NCBI GenBank assembly: GCA_017962025.1
Contig: JAGCWD010000123.1
Span: forward strand, 1 to 64,000
Reading direction: 5' to 3'
Length of the DNA: 64,000 nt
DNA from: Bacteroidales bacterium
GTDB taxonomy: Bacteria > Bacteroidota > Bacteroidia > Bacteroidales > UBA932
The notes beneath the pieces are model-generated. The model was given only the letters and a program-made list of their open reading frames with translations, made no database searches and had not been told where the DNA came from. Positions 45,381 through 53,940 of this stretch are shown here, one piece after another; the stretch's first letter is position 1; each line of letters opens with the position of its first letter. A program made the position numbers and the translations under genes.

Positions 45381-46144
45381 AGATGTCTTTGGCTGAATTC
45401 GCAGCCGCACCAGGTTTGGTTGTATAGGGCGCAGGACTTTATCAGGAAGTTCCTGCGCTCTTGCAGTCCGCCCTTTCTCCAGTTCTGCGGCCACCAGATC
45501 AGACGCGGCACATTTGCCTTGTCAGGAGAGGATATACCTCCCCGGGACGTCTCGCTTCGCTCGACCCCACCGCTCGCTTCGCTCTGCTCCGCTCCGGTCC
45601 CCCCTCTTAACGTGCCGAGGGTGGCAGTGCCCGGGGGAGGTATATCCTCTCCCGACAAAGAAGCAACGGCACGGCGACCGGCTTCATCGACTTGGGAGAA
45701 GACTTTCCAGCGGGAGGATGCGAGGGTGGTGGTAAGGATGTCGTAGCCATGGGAAACGGCATATTCCGCTGCCCTGCGAAGCCTGAATTCAAAACAGGCA
45801 ATGCAGCGCGGACCTCGCTCCGGCCCGGAGAGAGTACCTGTCGGAACACAGCGGGACTTTACGAAATCCAGCCAGGCATCGTGGTCATATTCATCATCTG
45901 TGACTTCCAGTCCGAAGGTGGCGGCGTAACGGGCGAGCTCGTCGCGGCGCTTGACATATTCATTGAATGGAACGATGTTCGAGTTGCTGAAATAGAGCCC
46001 TGGCCGCAGGCCTTCGTTAACCATCCATTCTAGGATGGCTGTAGAGCAGGGTCCGCAGCAGCAATGAAGCAGGATGCGATCCCTTTTCAGATCACACCCT
46101 TCCGGAAGCTCCGGTTTGAAAGTACAGCCATCAAAATGCTCCAT
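45377..46144 (-). CDS. queH: Epoxyqueuosine reductase QueH carrying an in-frame palindromic-element insert
   Basis: Iron-sulfur enzyme that reduces epoxyqueuosine to queuosine in tRNA, replacing QueG. It is 255 residues, against about 205-215 expected. Family cysteines: HCCCGPCS (27-34), RCIACFEFRL (113-122) and WCGCEFS (245-251), plus TTTLASSRWK. Residues about 161-210 (SLSGEDIPPPG to GGISSPDKA) are not QueH-like and coincide with palindromic element copy B. Normal sequence resumes at NVPRLIWWPQNWRKGG. The reading frame is kept, and all catalytic Cys flank the insert, so the protein may still work. The stop overlaps that of the convergent gene. Confidence 0.9.
   Translation of the reverse strand: MEHFDGCTFKPELPEGCDLKRDRILLHCCCGPCSTAILEWMVNEGLRPGLYFSNSNIVPFNEYVKRRDELARYAATFGLEVTDDEYDHDAWLDFVKSRCVPTGTLSGPERGPRCIACFEFRLRRAAEYAVSHGYDILTTTLASSRWKVFSQVDEAGRRAVASLSGEDIPPPGTATLGTLRGGTGAEQSEASGGVERSETSRGGISSPDKANVPRLIWWPQNWRKGGLQERRNFLIKSCALYNQTWCGCEFSQRHL
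45517..45660. repeat. Palindromic element, copy B (inside queH)
   Basis: Arms of about 30 bases, 45519-45548 and 45628-45658, are nearly perfect inverted complements sharing a 19-bp uninterrupted stem (GGAGAGGATATACCTCCCC) around a loop of about 80 bases. One arm base difference becomes a G-U pair in the minus-strand (queH-sense) RNA. The loop carries CTCGCTTCGCTCG at 45551-45563 and CCGAGGGTGGC at 45615-45625, the same two blocks in the same order as copy A. The length is a multiple of three, and it is open in the queH frame on the minus strand. Confidence 0.8.
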
Positions 46145-46256
46145 CCCTGTTTATTGGCACTGCTAAGATATCAATTATTTCATCTTTGCACAACGTTACA
46201 TTTCAGCTATTCTTTCGTCATTAATGTGGCATTGGTATGATTTTTTCGTGAAAAGT

Positions 46257-46287
46257 GTTGCATTCTTGAAAAACATCCGTATATTTG
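46257..46287 (+). promoter_or_regulatory. Promoter of the ABC/HlyD/TolC efflux operon
   Basis: TATATTTG at 46280-46287 matches TAnnTTTG. A GTTG at 46257-46260 (one base off TTTG) lies 19 bp upstream at consensus spacing. Confidence 0.6.
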
Positions 46288-46289
46288 CA

Positions 46290-46311
46290 GTGTATTAGTT
46301 TAGTAATACAC
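46290..46311. promoter_or_regulatory. Perfect inverted repeat at the efflux operon start: probable operator
   Basis: GTGTATTA and TAATACAC are perfect complements separated by 6 bases, beginning 3 bases after the -7 element. The site therefore spans the expected transcription start and ends 23 bases before the ATG. The size and symmetry suit a dimeric winged-helix repressor, for example of the GntR/YtrA or PadR type. No regulator gene is next to it. Confidence 0.55.
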
Positions 46312-46334
46312 AAAGAAACAAACTGAATGAACGT

Positions 46335-47057
46335 ATGCTGATCGAGCTTAAAGACGTCAACAAGACATATTTCGGAGCGCAGCCGCTGCATGTACTGAAG
46401 GGAATAAACCTCAATATAGAAAGAGGTGAGTTCGTGTCCATTATGGGCGCTTCAGGCTCCGGCAAATCCACTCTCCTTAACATACTAGGTATCCTGGACA
46501 ACTACGATTCGGGAGAATACCGTATCAACGGCAAACTCATCTGGGACCTTACGGAGTCCAAGGCCGCAGAGTATAGGAACAAGATGATAGGATTCATATT
46601 CCAGTCTTATAATCTTATAGGTTTCAAGACGGCGGTCGAGAACGTCGAACTTCCTCTTTTCTATCAGGGAGTGAGCCGCCACAAACGCCATGAGATGGCC
46701 ATGGAATACATCGAGCGTCTAGGACTTAAGGATTGGGCGGGGCACTATCCCAACGAGATGTCCGGAGGCCAGAAGCAAAGGGTCGCCATCGCCAGGGCCC
46801 TTGTCACAAAGCCTGACATTATCCTGGCTGACGAGCCAACGGGAGCCCTTGACTCCAAGACTTCTATCGAAATCATGGACCTTCTCAAAGAACTCAATGA
46901 GAGGGAAAAACTCACGATAATCGTCGTCACCCATGAGAGTGGCGTGGCAAACTACACCAACAGGATAATCCACATCAAGGACGGAGTCATTGGTCAGATT
47001 GAAGAAAACCGTGCCCATGATTCCGTAAGGTTTGGAAGCGAAGGAATGCTCAAATAG
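46335..47057 (+). CDS. ABC transporter ATP-binding protein (MacB/LolD-like)
   Basis: ATPase subunit of a mechanotransducing MacB-type exporter. It is 240 residues. Walker A GASGSGKST is near 38-46, the Q-loop is FIFQSYNLIG, the signature is MSGGQKQRVAIARAL, Walker B is DIILADEPTGALD, and the switch His is in VVTHE. It is the first gene of a five-gene operon with two permeases, an HlyD adaptor and a TolC protein. E. coli MacB fuses ATPase and permease; here they are separate. Confidence 0.95.
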   Translation: MLIELKDVNKTYFGAQPLHVLKGINLNIERGEFVSIMGASGSGKSTLLNILGILDNYDSGEYRINGKLIWDLTESKAAEYRNKMIGFIFQSYNLIGFKTAVENVELPLFYQGVSRHKRHEMAMEYIERLGLKDWAGHYPNEMSGGQKQRVAIARALVTKPDIILADEPTGALDSKTSIEIMDLLKELNEREKLTIIVVTHESGVANYTNRIIHIKDGVIGQIEENRAHDSVRFGSEGMLK

Positions 47058-47066
47058 ACGGAAACC

Positions 47067-48329
47067 ATGCTGGATCTTTTTTCGGAAATATGGAGCACCC
47101 TGCGGCAGAACAAGCTGCGCACCGCCCTTACCGGTTTTGCGGTAAGCTGGGGAATAATAATCATCATAGTGCTTTTGGGTACAGGCAACGGCCTCATGAA
47201 TGCGCTGATGAACAATGCCATGGACACAGTCCAGAACATAATCGCCGTCTATCCCGGATCCACCAGCAAACCCTATAACGGAATAAAGGAAAATACGTTT
47301 ATCCGTTTCAATGACCGCGACATAGCCTTCTCGGAACAGTTCAGCGAGAAGATAGACAGGGCTTATGGAAGCCTCGACTTCTCCGATACCCTGAGCCTTG
47401 GAAAGGAGGCGCTCTCTTCCTCTATCATGGGAGTCGATCCTCAGCTTAAGGATGTATGGAGGCTTGGATTGGTTGCCGGAAGATTCATCAACAAAAGCGA
47501 CATAAAGGACCAGAGCAAGCATATAGTAATAGATGATAATGCTGCGACTCAGTTGCTCGGAGACGACAAGGACTATTCAAAGATCCTGGGCCGCTATATC
47601 AACATGGGAAACATCCCGTTCAAGGTAATAGGCATCGTTGAGGCGGAGGAGCAATCATGGGGACACAATTCCTACATCCCTTATTCAACGGCCAAGACTA
47701 TGCGCGCGGAGGGTGCCTGGCTCAGTCGTATCACTATGGAGTTCCATGACCTGGAGACCAAGGAGGCCAACGAAGAATTCGAGAAGAGCTACAAGAGGGC
47801 GATGAACATCTTCCACGGCACGGATCCCGAGGACACCAGGACCACCTTCCTGACTAACTATTACCTTAACAACCAGGAAGTCAGCAAGGCTATCCGCATC
47901 ATGCGCACAGCCCTCTGGATCCTCGGATTCCTGACTCTCCTGAGCGGTATCGTCGGAGTGTCGAACATCATGCTCATTACCGTCAAGGAAAGGATCCATG
48001 AGTTCGGTATCCGCAAGGCTCTGGGAGCAAAGCCGATGTCCATAATGAAGCTTATCGTGGTTGAGAGCGTTGTGATCACAGCATTTTTCGGTTACATCGG
48101 AATGGTGATAGGAATGTTGGCGGACTTTGCCCTTGACAAGACTATCGGTTCCCACCCGATGGACATCGGAATAATGCAGATGTACATATTCAAGAACATC
48201 GGAGTCGGTTTCGATGTCGCAATCAAGGCGACGCTGCTTCTGATAGTAGCCGGAACCATTGCTGGGATCATCCCTGCCTGGAAGGGCGCCAGGGTGCGTC
48301 CGATAGAGGCACTGAGGGCAGAAAAGTAG
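47067..48329 (+). CDS. MacB-like ABC transporter permease (first)
   Basis: It is 420 residues. One N-terminal membrane segment (LTGFAVSWGIIIIIVLLGTGNGLMNA, about 19-44) is followed by a large periplasmic MacB_PCD domain (about 50-270). Three C-terminal FtsX-type membrane helices follow, with SGIVGVSNIMLITVKERIHEFGIRKALGAKP as the FtsX signature. It starts 9 bases after the ATPase gene and pairs with the second permease as a heterodimer. Confidence 0.93.
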   Translation: MLDLFSEIWSTLRQNKLRTALTGFAVSWGIIIIIVLLGTGNGLMNALMNNAMDTVQNIIAVYPGSTSKPYNGIKENTFIRFNDRDIAFSEQFSEKIDRAYGSLDFSDTLSLGKEALSSSIMGVDPQLKDVWRLGLVAGRFINKSDIKDQSKHIVIDDNAATQLLGDDKDYSKILGRYINMGNIPFKVIGIVEAEEQSWGHNSYIPYSTAKTMRAEGAWLSRITMEFHDLETKEANEEFEKSYKRAMNIFHGTDPEDTRTTFLTNYYLNNQEVSKAIRIMRTALWILGFLTLLSGIVGVSNIMLITVKERIHEFGIRKALGAKPMSIMKLIVVESVVITAFFGYIGMVIGMLADFALDKTIGSHPMDIGIMQMYIFKNIGVGFDVAIKATLLLIVAGTIAGIIPAWKGARVRPIEALRAEK

Positions 48330-48341
48330 GAGGGAGGAGCC

Positions 48342-49592
48342 ATGAGATTCGATATTGACAGATACAAGGAAATAGTTGACACCCTGGCCCGCAACCGCAG
48401 CAGGACCCTTCTTACCGGCTTCGGAATATTCTGGGGTATATTCATGCTCCTTATCATGCTTGGAGGCGGCGACGGACTGAAGTCAATCCTGAACCAGAAC
48501 TTCGGAGGCTTCACTTCCAATGCGGTGATAGTAGGATGCAACAAGACGTCAAAACCTTACGGAGGGTTCAAGAGAGACCGTACATGGTATCTTGACAGGA
48601 CTGACATCGAAGCCATAAAGACACTCGTTCCTGAAACGGATGTAGTCACCATGATGGACTCCGACTGGGGGCAGGGAATGTCTTACAAGGAAAACACCTA
48701 TTCCGGAATCCTGAAGGGGCTGTCTTATGAATATACTTCAGTAGAAACCCCTAAGATGCTCTACGGTCGCTGGATCAATGAAGTGGACTGCGAGCAGGAG
48801 AGAAAGGTCTGCGTGATAGGTAAAAGAGTGTATTCCAATCTTTTCCCCGAAGGCGGCGACCCGACCGGAGAGTATATTAAGGTCAAGGACTCGTATTTCC
48901 AGGTCATTGGTGTTGACGACCGTAGTTCTGGAATAAACATCAATGGCAGCCCCAACCAGAGCGTCGTCATCCCCTATCAGCTCATGAACAGGTTGAATAA
49001 CAGGGGCGGTAAATTCGACATTATCTGCATGACCCTTAAGGAAGGGGCGGATTCGGATTTGGCTCAGGAGAAGGTAAAGAGCGTCCTTTCAAAGCGCCAC
49101 AGCATAGCTCCGGACGATAATAACGCCATAATGATGCTGGATACAAAAAAGATATTCAAGATTGTGGACAACCTGTTCAAGGGAGTCAATATCCTTGTGA
49201 TCCTGGTCGGTCTCGGGACCCTTCTTGCCGGAGCCATAGGAGTGTCCAACATCATGATGGTAACCGTCAAGGAGCGCACCACAGAGATTGGCATCCGCCG
49301 GGCAATCGGCGCAACCCCGAAGATGATCCTTTCCCAGATCATTACCGAGAGCATAGGGCTTACCATCCTTGCCGGAATGTTCGGAATACTGTTTTCCGTT
49401 TTGATCCTATGGGGAGCTGGAAACATAGTGTCCAACCTTCCGGATATCGGAGAAACAGTATCATTCCAGATTGGTTTCTGGACAGGAATAGCAGTCCTTA
49501 TGCTTCTGGTCGTGCTCGGTGTTCTCGCAGGATTGGCACCTGCCCTACGGGCAATGGAAATCAAACCCGTTGATGCAATGAGAGAAGAATAA
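48342..49592 (+). CDS. MacB-like ABC transporter permease (second)
   Basis: It is 416 residues, with the same layout as the first permease: N-terminal helix LTGFGIFWGIFMLLIMLGGGDG (about 24-45), periplasmic MacB_PCD domain, and FtsX domain with GAIGVSNIMMVTVKERTTEIGIRRAIGATP (about 294-323). It diverges enough from its neighbour to suggest a heteromeric transporter. The gap from the first permease is 12 bases and to the adaptor 12 bases. Confidence 0.93.
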   Translation: MRFDIDRYKEIVDTLARNRSRTLLTGFGIFWGIFMLLIMLGGGDGLKSILNQNFGGFTSNAVIVGCNKTSKPYGGFKRDRTWYLDRTDIEAIKTLVPETDVVTMMDSDWGQGMSYKENTYSGILKGLSYEYTSVETPKMLYGRWINEVDCEQERKVCVIGKRVYSNLFPEGGDPTGEYIKVKDSYFQVIGVDDRSSGININGSPNQSVVIPYQLMNRLNNRGGKFDIICMTLKEGADSDLAQEKVKSVLSKRHSIAPDDNNAIMMLDTKKIFKIVDNLFKGVNILVILVGLGTLLAGAIGVSNIMMVTVKERTTEIGIRRAIGATPKMILSQIITESIGLTILAGMFGILFSVLILWGAGNIVSNLPDIGETVSFQIGFWTGIAVLMLLVVLGVLAGLAPALRAMEIKPVDAMREE

Positions 49593-49604
49593 AAATAAAC
49601 AGAT

Positions 49605-50699
49605 ATGAAAAAGAACCTTAAGTACATTATCCTGGCGCTGGTCGCCCTGGTATTTATCGGCACATTTGTGGCACTGTGGAAGAATTCCCGCCCAAAGGAG
49701 GTTAGGTATGAACATCTTGAGGCCTCGGTGAAAGATATTCACAAGACCTCTGTAGTTACCGGTAAGATCATCCCCCGGGACGAGGTAAACATCAAGCCCC
49801 AGATCAGCGGCATCATTTCCGAACTTTACAAGGTTGCCGGTGAGAAGGTCTCTGAGGGAGAGGTCATTGCCAAGGTGAAGGTCATCCCGGAGATGAGCTC
49901 CCTCAGCTCTGCCCAGTCCAGGGTTCGCCTTGCAGAGATTAACCTCAAGCAGGCACAGACCAACTATGACCGAGAGAAGGCCCTGTTCGACAAGAATCTG
50001 GTGAGTGCCGAGGAATATGACCAGGTGCGCCAGGCCCTCGACCAGGCCAAGGAAGAGAAGGCCGCTGCAATCGAAACCCTCGAAGTCGTCAGGGATGGCG
50101 TTTCCAAGAGCAACGCCAAATCCAGTTCGACCCTGATCCGTTCCACTATCTCGGGACTGATCCTGGACATTCCGGTAAAGGTTGGTAATTCCGTTACCCA
50201 GAGCAATACCTTCAATGATGGTACTACCATCGCCACGGTTGCCAACATGGGAGACTTGATTTTCGACGGATTCATCGACGAGACCGAAGTCGGTCGTGTC
50301 AAGGAGGGAGTTCCCATGACGATAACGGTCGGAGCCCTGAAGGATGTACAGTTGGACGCAGTAATGGAATTTATCTCCCCGAAAGCACAGGAGAAGAACG
50401 GAACCAATGAATTCGAGATAAAAGCCGCTTTGACCGTTCCGGACAGCGTAACTGTCCGTTCCGGTTACAGCGCCAATGCTGAAATCAGGCTTGAAGGGGT
50501 GGACGGAGTGCTCTCAATTCCTGAAAGCGCCCTTGCATTCGAAGGGGATTCTTCTTTCGTCTACCTTGTCAAAGGAGAGAAGAAATATGAAAAGATTCCT
50601 GTAGTGACCGGACTTTCAGACGGAATCAACATTGAGATCAAGTCAGGTCTCAAGGAAGGAGACAAGGTCCGTGGCAACCAGATAATCGAGAAGAAGTGA
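49605..50699 (+). CDS. HlyD/MacA-type periplasmic adaptor subunit
   Basis: It is 364 residues. An N-terminal membrane anchor (YIILALVALVFIGTFVALW, about 6-24) is followed by a lipoyl-type half motif (GKIIPRDEVNIKPQISGIISELY), a coiled hairpin rich in Ala/Glu/Gln (about 100-165), the second lipoyl half, and a beta-barrel/membrane-proximal domain. It bridges the permeases to the TolC channel. The stop overlaps the start of the TolC gene as TGATG. Confidence 0.93.
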   Translation: MKKNLKYIILALVALVFIGTFVALWKNSRPKEVRYEHLEASVKDIHKTSVVTGKIIPRDEVNIKPQISGIISELYKVAGEKVSEGEVIAKVKVIPEMSSLSSAQSRVRLAEINLKQAQTNYDREKALFDKNLVSAEEYDQVRQALDQAKEEKAAAIETLEVVRDGVSKSNAKSSSTLIRSTISGLILDIPVKVGNSVTQSNTFNDGTTIATVANMGDLIFDGFIDETEVGRVKEGVPMTITVGALKDVQLDAVMEFISPKAQEKNGTNEFEIKAALTVPDSVTVRSGYSANAEIRLEGVDGVLSIPESALAFEGDSSFVYLVKGEKKYEKIPVVTGLSDGINIEIKSGLKEGDKVRGNQIIEKK

Positions 50700-52018
50700 T
50701 GAAAAGATATTTTTTACTCATAACCGTTTTTTTGGCAGGGGCCGTATTTGGCCAGAACCACAACGGCCCCTGGACTTTGGCGGAGTGCATCCGTCACGCC
50801 CAGGATAATAACATCAGCCTGCAACAGCGCGGACTCCAGGTGAAACAGCAGGAAATCCAGCTGGACAACTCAAAGGGTAGCAGGCTGCCTCAGGTGAGCG
50901 GAAGTGTCAGTGAGAATTTCTCCTTTGGACGAGGACTTACCGCCGACAACACCTATTCAAACACGAACACCACCAGTTCCGGAATATCCCTTGGAACAGC
51001 CGTTCCGATCTTCCAGGGACTCAGGATAAGCAACAGCATAAAGGAAAACGAACTCAATCTGAGGGCCGCCACAGAGGATCTTGAGAAAGCCAAGGAAGAC
51101 ATGAGTGTCTCGGTGGCCCAGGCCTATGTCCAGATCCTCTATAACATGGAACTCCTGGATGTAGCCTTGAACCAGGTTGTCATAGATTCCCTTCAGGTAG
51201 AGAGGTTGACAGCCATGCTTGAAAACGGCAAGGCATCTACTGCCCAGCTGGCCCAGCAGAAGGCAGCCCTTGGCCAGAGCAGGCTTTCAGCCACCCAGGC
51301 CAGGAACAACTTGAATCTATCCCTCCTTGACCTTTCACAATTGCTGGAGCTTCCTAACCCGGAGGGCTTCAGCATAGTAAAACCGATTGTACCCATCGAC
51401 GGAATCCTGCTCGGGAACCCCGAGGACATCTATGCCGACGCAGTCGAAAACAGGCCTTCCGTAAAAGCAGAAATGTTCAGGCTTGATGCTACTGAGTTTA
51501 CGATTAAGGGAGCCAAGGGGGCCTTCATGCCTTCGATAAGTGCGAACGGAGGAATCGGATCGAATTACTATACCATGAGCGCCGCTCCTTCTGCCGCCTT
51601 CATGGAACAGATAAAGAATAATTTCAGCCAATATCTTGGACTGTCCCTCAGCGTACCGATTTTCTCCGGGTTCCAGAACAGGAACCAGGTAAGGATGGCT
51701 GAACTCTCGAGGACAAATCAGATGCTTCAGCTGGAAAACACAAAGAAAACCCTATACAAGGAAATCCAACAAGCCTACTACAATGCCGTGGCCGCAGCTG
51801 ACAGATATCGCTCGAGCACGGATGCCCAGGCAAGTGCCGAGGAGTCGTTCGCCCTGGTACAGGCAAAGTACGAAAACGGCAAGGCAAACATCACAGAGTT
51901 CAACGAATCACGTGACAACTGGCTGAAGGCAGAATCCGATCTCCTTCGTTCCCGCTACGAATACCTTTATTCCGCCAAACTGCTGGACTTCTACCGGGGC
52001 CGTCCGCTGGAGTTCTGA
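50699..52018 (+). CDS. TolC family outer-membrane efflux protein
   Basis: It is 439 residues from the ATG at 50699, which overlaps the adaptor stop; a GTG at 50696 in the same frame is possible. The signal peptide ends AVFGQN (about 1-18). Two OEP repeats with long helices follow, for example LTLAECIRHAQDNN-type start WTLAECIRHAQDN, FSFGRGLTADNTYSNTNTTS (strand) and AELSRTNQMLQLENTKKTLY (helix). It forms the exit duct of the exporter and is the last gene of the operon. Confidence 0.94.
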   Translation: MKRYFLLITVFLAGAVFGQNHNGPWTLAECIRHAQDNNISLQQRGLQVKQQEIQLDNSKGSRLPQVSGSVSENFSFGRGLTADNTYSNTNTTSSGISLGTAVPIFQGLRISNSIKENELNLRAATEDLEKAKEDMSVSVAQAYVQILYNMELLDVALNQVVIDSLQVERLTAMLENGKASTAQLAQQKAALGQSRLSATQARNNLNLSLLDLSQLLELPNPEGFSIVKPIVPIDGILLGNPEDIYADAVENRPSVKAEMFRLDATEFTIKGAKGAFMPSISANGGIGSNYYTMSAAPSAAFMEQIKNNFSQYLGLSLSVPIFSGFQNRNQVRMAELSRTNQMLQLENTKKTLYKEIQQAYYNAVAAADRYRSSTDAQASAEESFALVQAKYENGKANITEFNESRDNWLKAESDLLRSRYEYLYSAKLLDFYRGRPLEF

Positions 52019-52029
52019 AAAAACATCAT

Positions 52030-52037
52030 TATATTTG
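52030..52037 (+). promoter_or_regulatory. -7 promoter element for the S41 peptidase gene
   Basis: TATATTTG matches TAnnTTTG, 25 bases before the ATG and 12 bases after the TolC stop. Confidence 0.55.
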
Positions 52038-52062
52038 AGAATCAATAAGGATTTTCAATATA

Positions 52063-53934
52063 ATGATCATGATAAAAAGAACTTCCATCCCCATCATGGC
52101 CGCCCTGGCGATCATTGCATCTTGCGGCCCCAAGACGGTTTCAACCAGAACTGCGGTTGCAGATGACCAGCCCGACGGCGGAGCTTACACTGAAAAGACA
52201 GTTCCCGTCGTGACCAAAGTCGCTCCCGACGGAGAGGTTACCTTGCGCTTCTACAACGCCCTTCCGGATGTGGCTTACATCTCCGCGGCTGATTTCCAGT
52301 CGATAGTCCTTCCCGGCTCCACTATGACAGTTACCCACACCGGTGTTGGAGAATATACTCTTGCAAACGGGGACTCAAAGGCGGTAGTAAACGTCAATAA
52401 AGATGTTTTCGTGACCTCTGATTTTGATGCTTTCACTAACCAGATGGGCCTTCTTCAGCCGGGAATGGCAAATGTCTATTATGACGGAATGCCATTCGTA
52501 CGCTACAAGAGCATAACAATGACTCCGGCTGTTTCCACTGTCACTCTGGATTACGGGAAATACGGCATAGACCTCCACGCCGACGGCAAGGGGACGGTCT
52601 ATTTCCCGTTCGCAACCCTGGCTGACTTGTACTCGGACCTTTTCTATCACCATGCCGGATTCAACGGAGAGAAGGTTGTGGCCAACACGTCAGTCAACGA
52701 GGTCAGTCTCGCCAGGATCGATCCTGATTACAACAAGGCCCTCTTGTCGAAGGAAACCCGTTCCGAGTCCATGGCTGAGTTTGCCTACAGGGAACTTTGC
52801 TTTGCGATGGACCATTTCTATGGATTCCCCGGCCGTGTCGCTCATAACGAGTCATTAAGGACCAGGGGTATGGACAGGACCCTTGAAGAAGATCTGGCCG
52901 CTGGCCCCGCAATAAAGAAACTTCTGAAATCCACCGATCTGGCCGAATACTTTGTCGGTATGCAAGGACTTAACGCCCTTTACTACGAAGGACACACTTC
53001 GATGGATATATCTTCAGCCATGGGCCGTGACCGCTCGCAATATGAAGAATTAACATCCAGGATAAAGAGTGTCCAGGAAAATAACAAGGAGATCATGGAC
53101 GCCATCCAGCAAGGCCGTTTGACAATGGGTGGACGTGCCCAGGAAGTCATGGCTGTACGGACTCTGCGTCCTCAGAGCTATGGCAATGCCCAGGACACTT
53201 ACGTCAAGAGGGGCAATACCGCGGTCTGTGTGTTCAATTCATTCAACACCAGGGCTCAGGATGCATGGGAAGCTTTCTATGCAGGTAAGGGTCCCAAACC
53301 TAACATCAAGGACAATAACGGAGACTCCATGGTGATATTCCTTGATGCTCTTAATAAAGCCGAGGCTGACCCGGAGGTCGAGAATTTCATAGTTGACATA
53401 ACTTCCAACGGAGGAGGATCCGCCGACATCGTCATGGCCATGACATCCCTGGTCATGAACAAGAGCTATCTTTGCTACGATAATCCCCTTACGAAACAAA
53501 GGTCGATTGTCGAGTATGAGGTTGACCGCGATTTCAACGGAGTGTTCGATGAGAAGGACAAGGATGTGCACTACAACCTCAATTTCGGAGTACTGACCAC
53601 AGATGTCGCCTTCTCTTGCGGAAACCTCTTCCCTTCGATGCTCAAGGATAACGGAGTTCCCGTAGTAGGCGAAAAATCAGGCGGTGGAAGCTGCGCCATC
53701 CAGGCCATGTGCACAGCTGACGGATTCTGCTTCCAGATATCTTCGTTCAGGTCCAGGCTCAACTCCCTGGCCGGAGAGAACATCGATTCCGGCATTGTCC
53801 CCGACATCGTTATTCCAAGTGACGAGATGATTGAAATCCAGGTTACGGAAGACCGGAAGATGACCGTCAAGAATTACAAGGATTTCTACGATATCGAGAA
53901 AGTCGGAAAGCTGGTTAAGGAATGGAATAAATAA
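52063..53934 (+). CDS. S41 family peptidase lipoprotein
   Basis: It is 623 residues; a second ATG two codons in (52069) is also possible. The lipoprotein signal MAALAIIASCGPK puts the lipid Cys near 21. The C-terminal half holds a carboxy-terminal-processing protease-like core: VEYEVDRDFNGVFDEKD, then VAFSCGNLFPSMLKDNG with the likely nucleophile Ser near 518, followed by VGEKSGGGSCAIQ. The ITSNGGGSADIVMAM strand-turn segment also fits S41. The N-terminal 250 residues are beta-rich and of unknown fold. It is probably periplasmic or surface-exposed. The GH13 gene follows after 6 bases. Confidence 0.8.
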   Translation: MIMIKRTSIPIMAALAIIASCGPKTVSTRTAVADDQPDGGAYTEKTVPVVTKVAPDGEVTLRFYNALPDVAYISAADFQSIVLPGSTMTVTHTGVGEYTLANGDSKAVVNVNKDVFVTSDFDAFTNQMGLLQPGMANVYYDGMPFVRYKSITMTPAVSTVTLDYGKYGIDLHADGKGTVYFPFATLADLYSDLFYHHAGFNGEKVVANTSVNEVSLARIDPDYNKALLSKETRSESMAEFAYRELCFAMDHFYGFPGRVAHNESLRTRGMDRTLEEDLAAGPAIKKLLKSTDLAEYFVGMQGLNALYYEGHTSMDISSAMGRDRSQYEELTSRIKSVQENNKEIMDAIQQGRLTMGGRAQEVMAVRTLRPQSYGNAQDTYVKRGNTAVCVFNSFNTRAQDAWEAFYAGKGPKPNIKDNNGDSMVIFLDALNKAEADPEVENFIVDITSNGGGSADIVMAMTSLVMNKSYLCYDNPLTKQRSIVEYEVDRDFNGVFDEKDKDVHYNLNFGVLTTDVAFSCGNLFPSMLKDNGVPVVGEKSGGGSCAIQAMCTADGFCFQISSFRSRLNSLAGENIDSGIVPDIVIPSDEMIEIQVTEDRKMTVKNYKDFYDIEKVGKLVKEWNK

Positions 53935-53940
53935 CTAATT

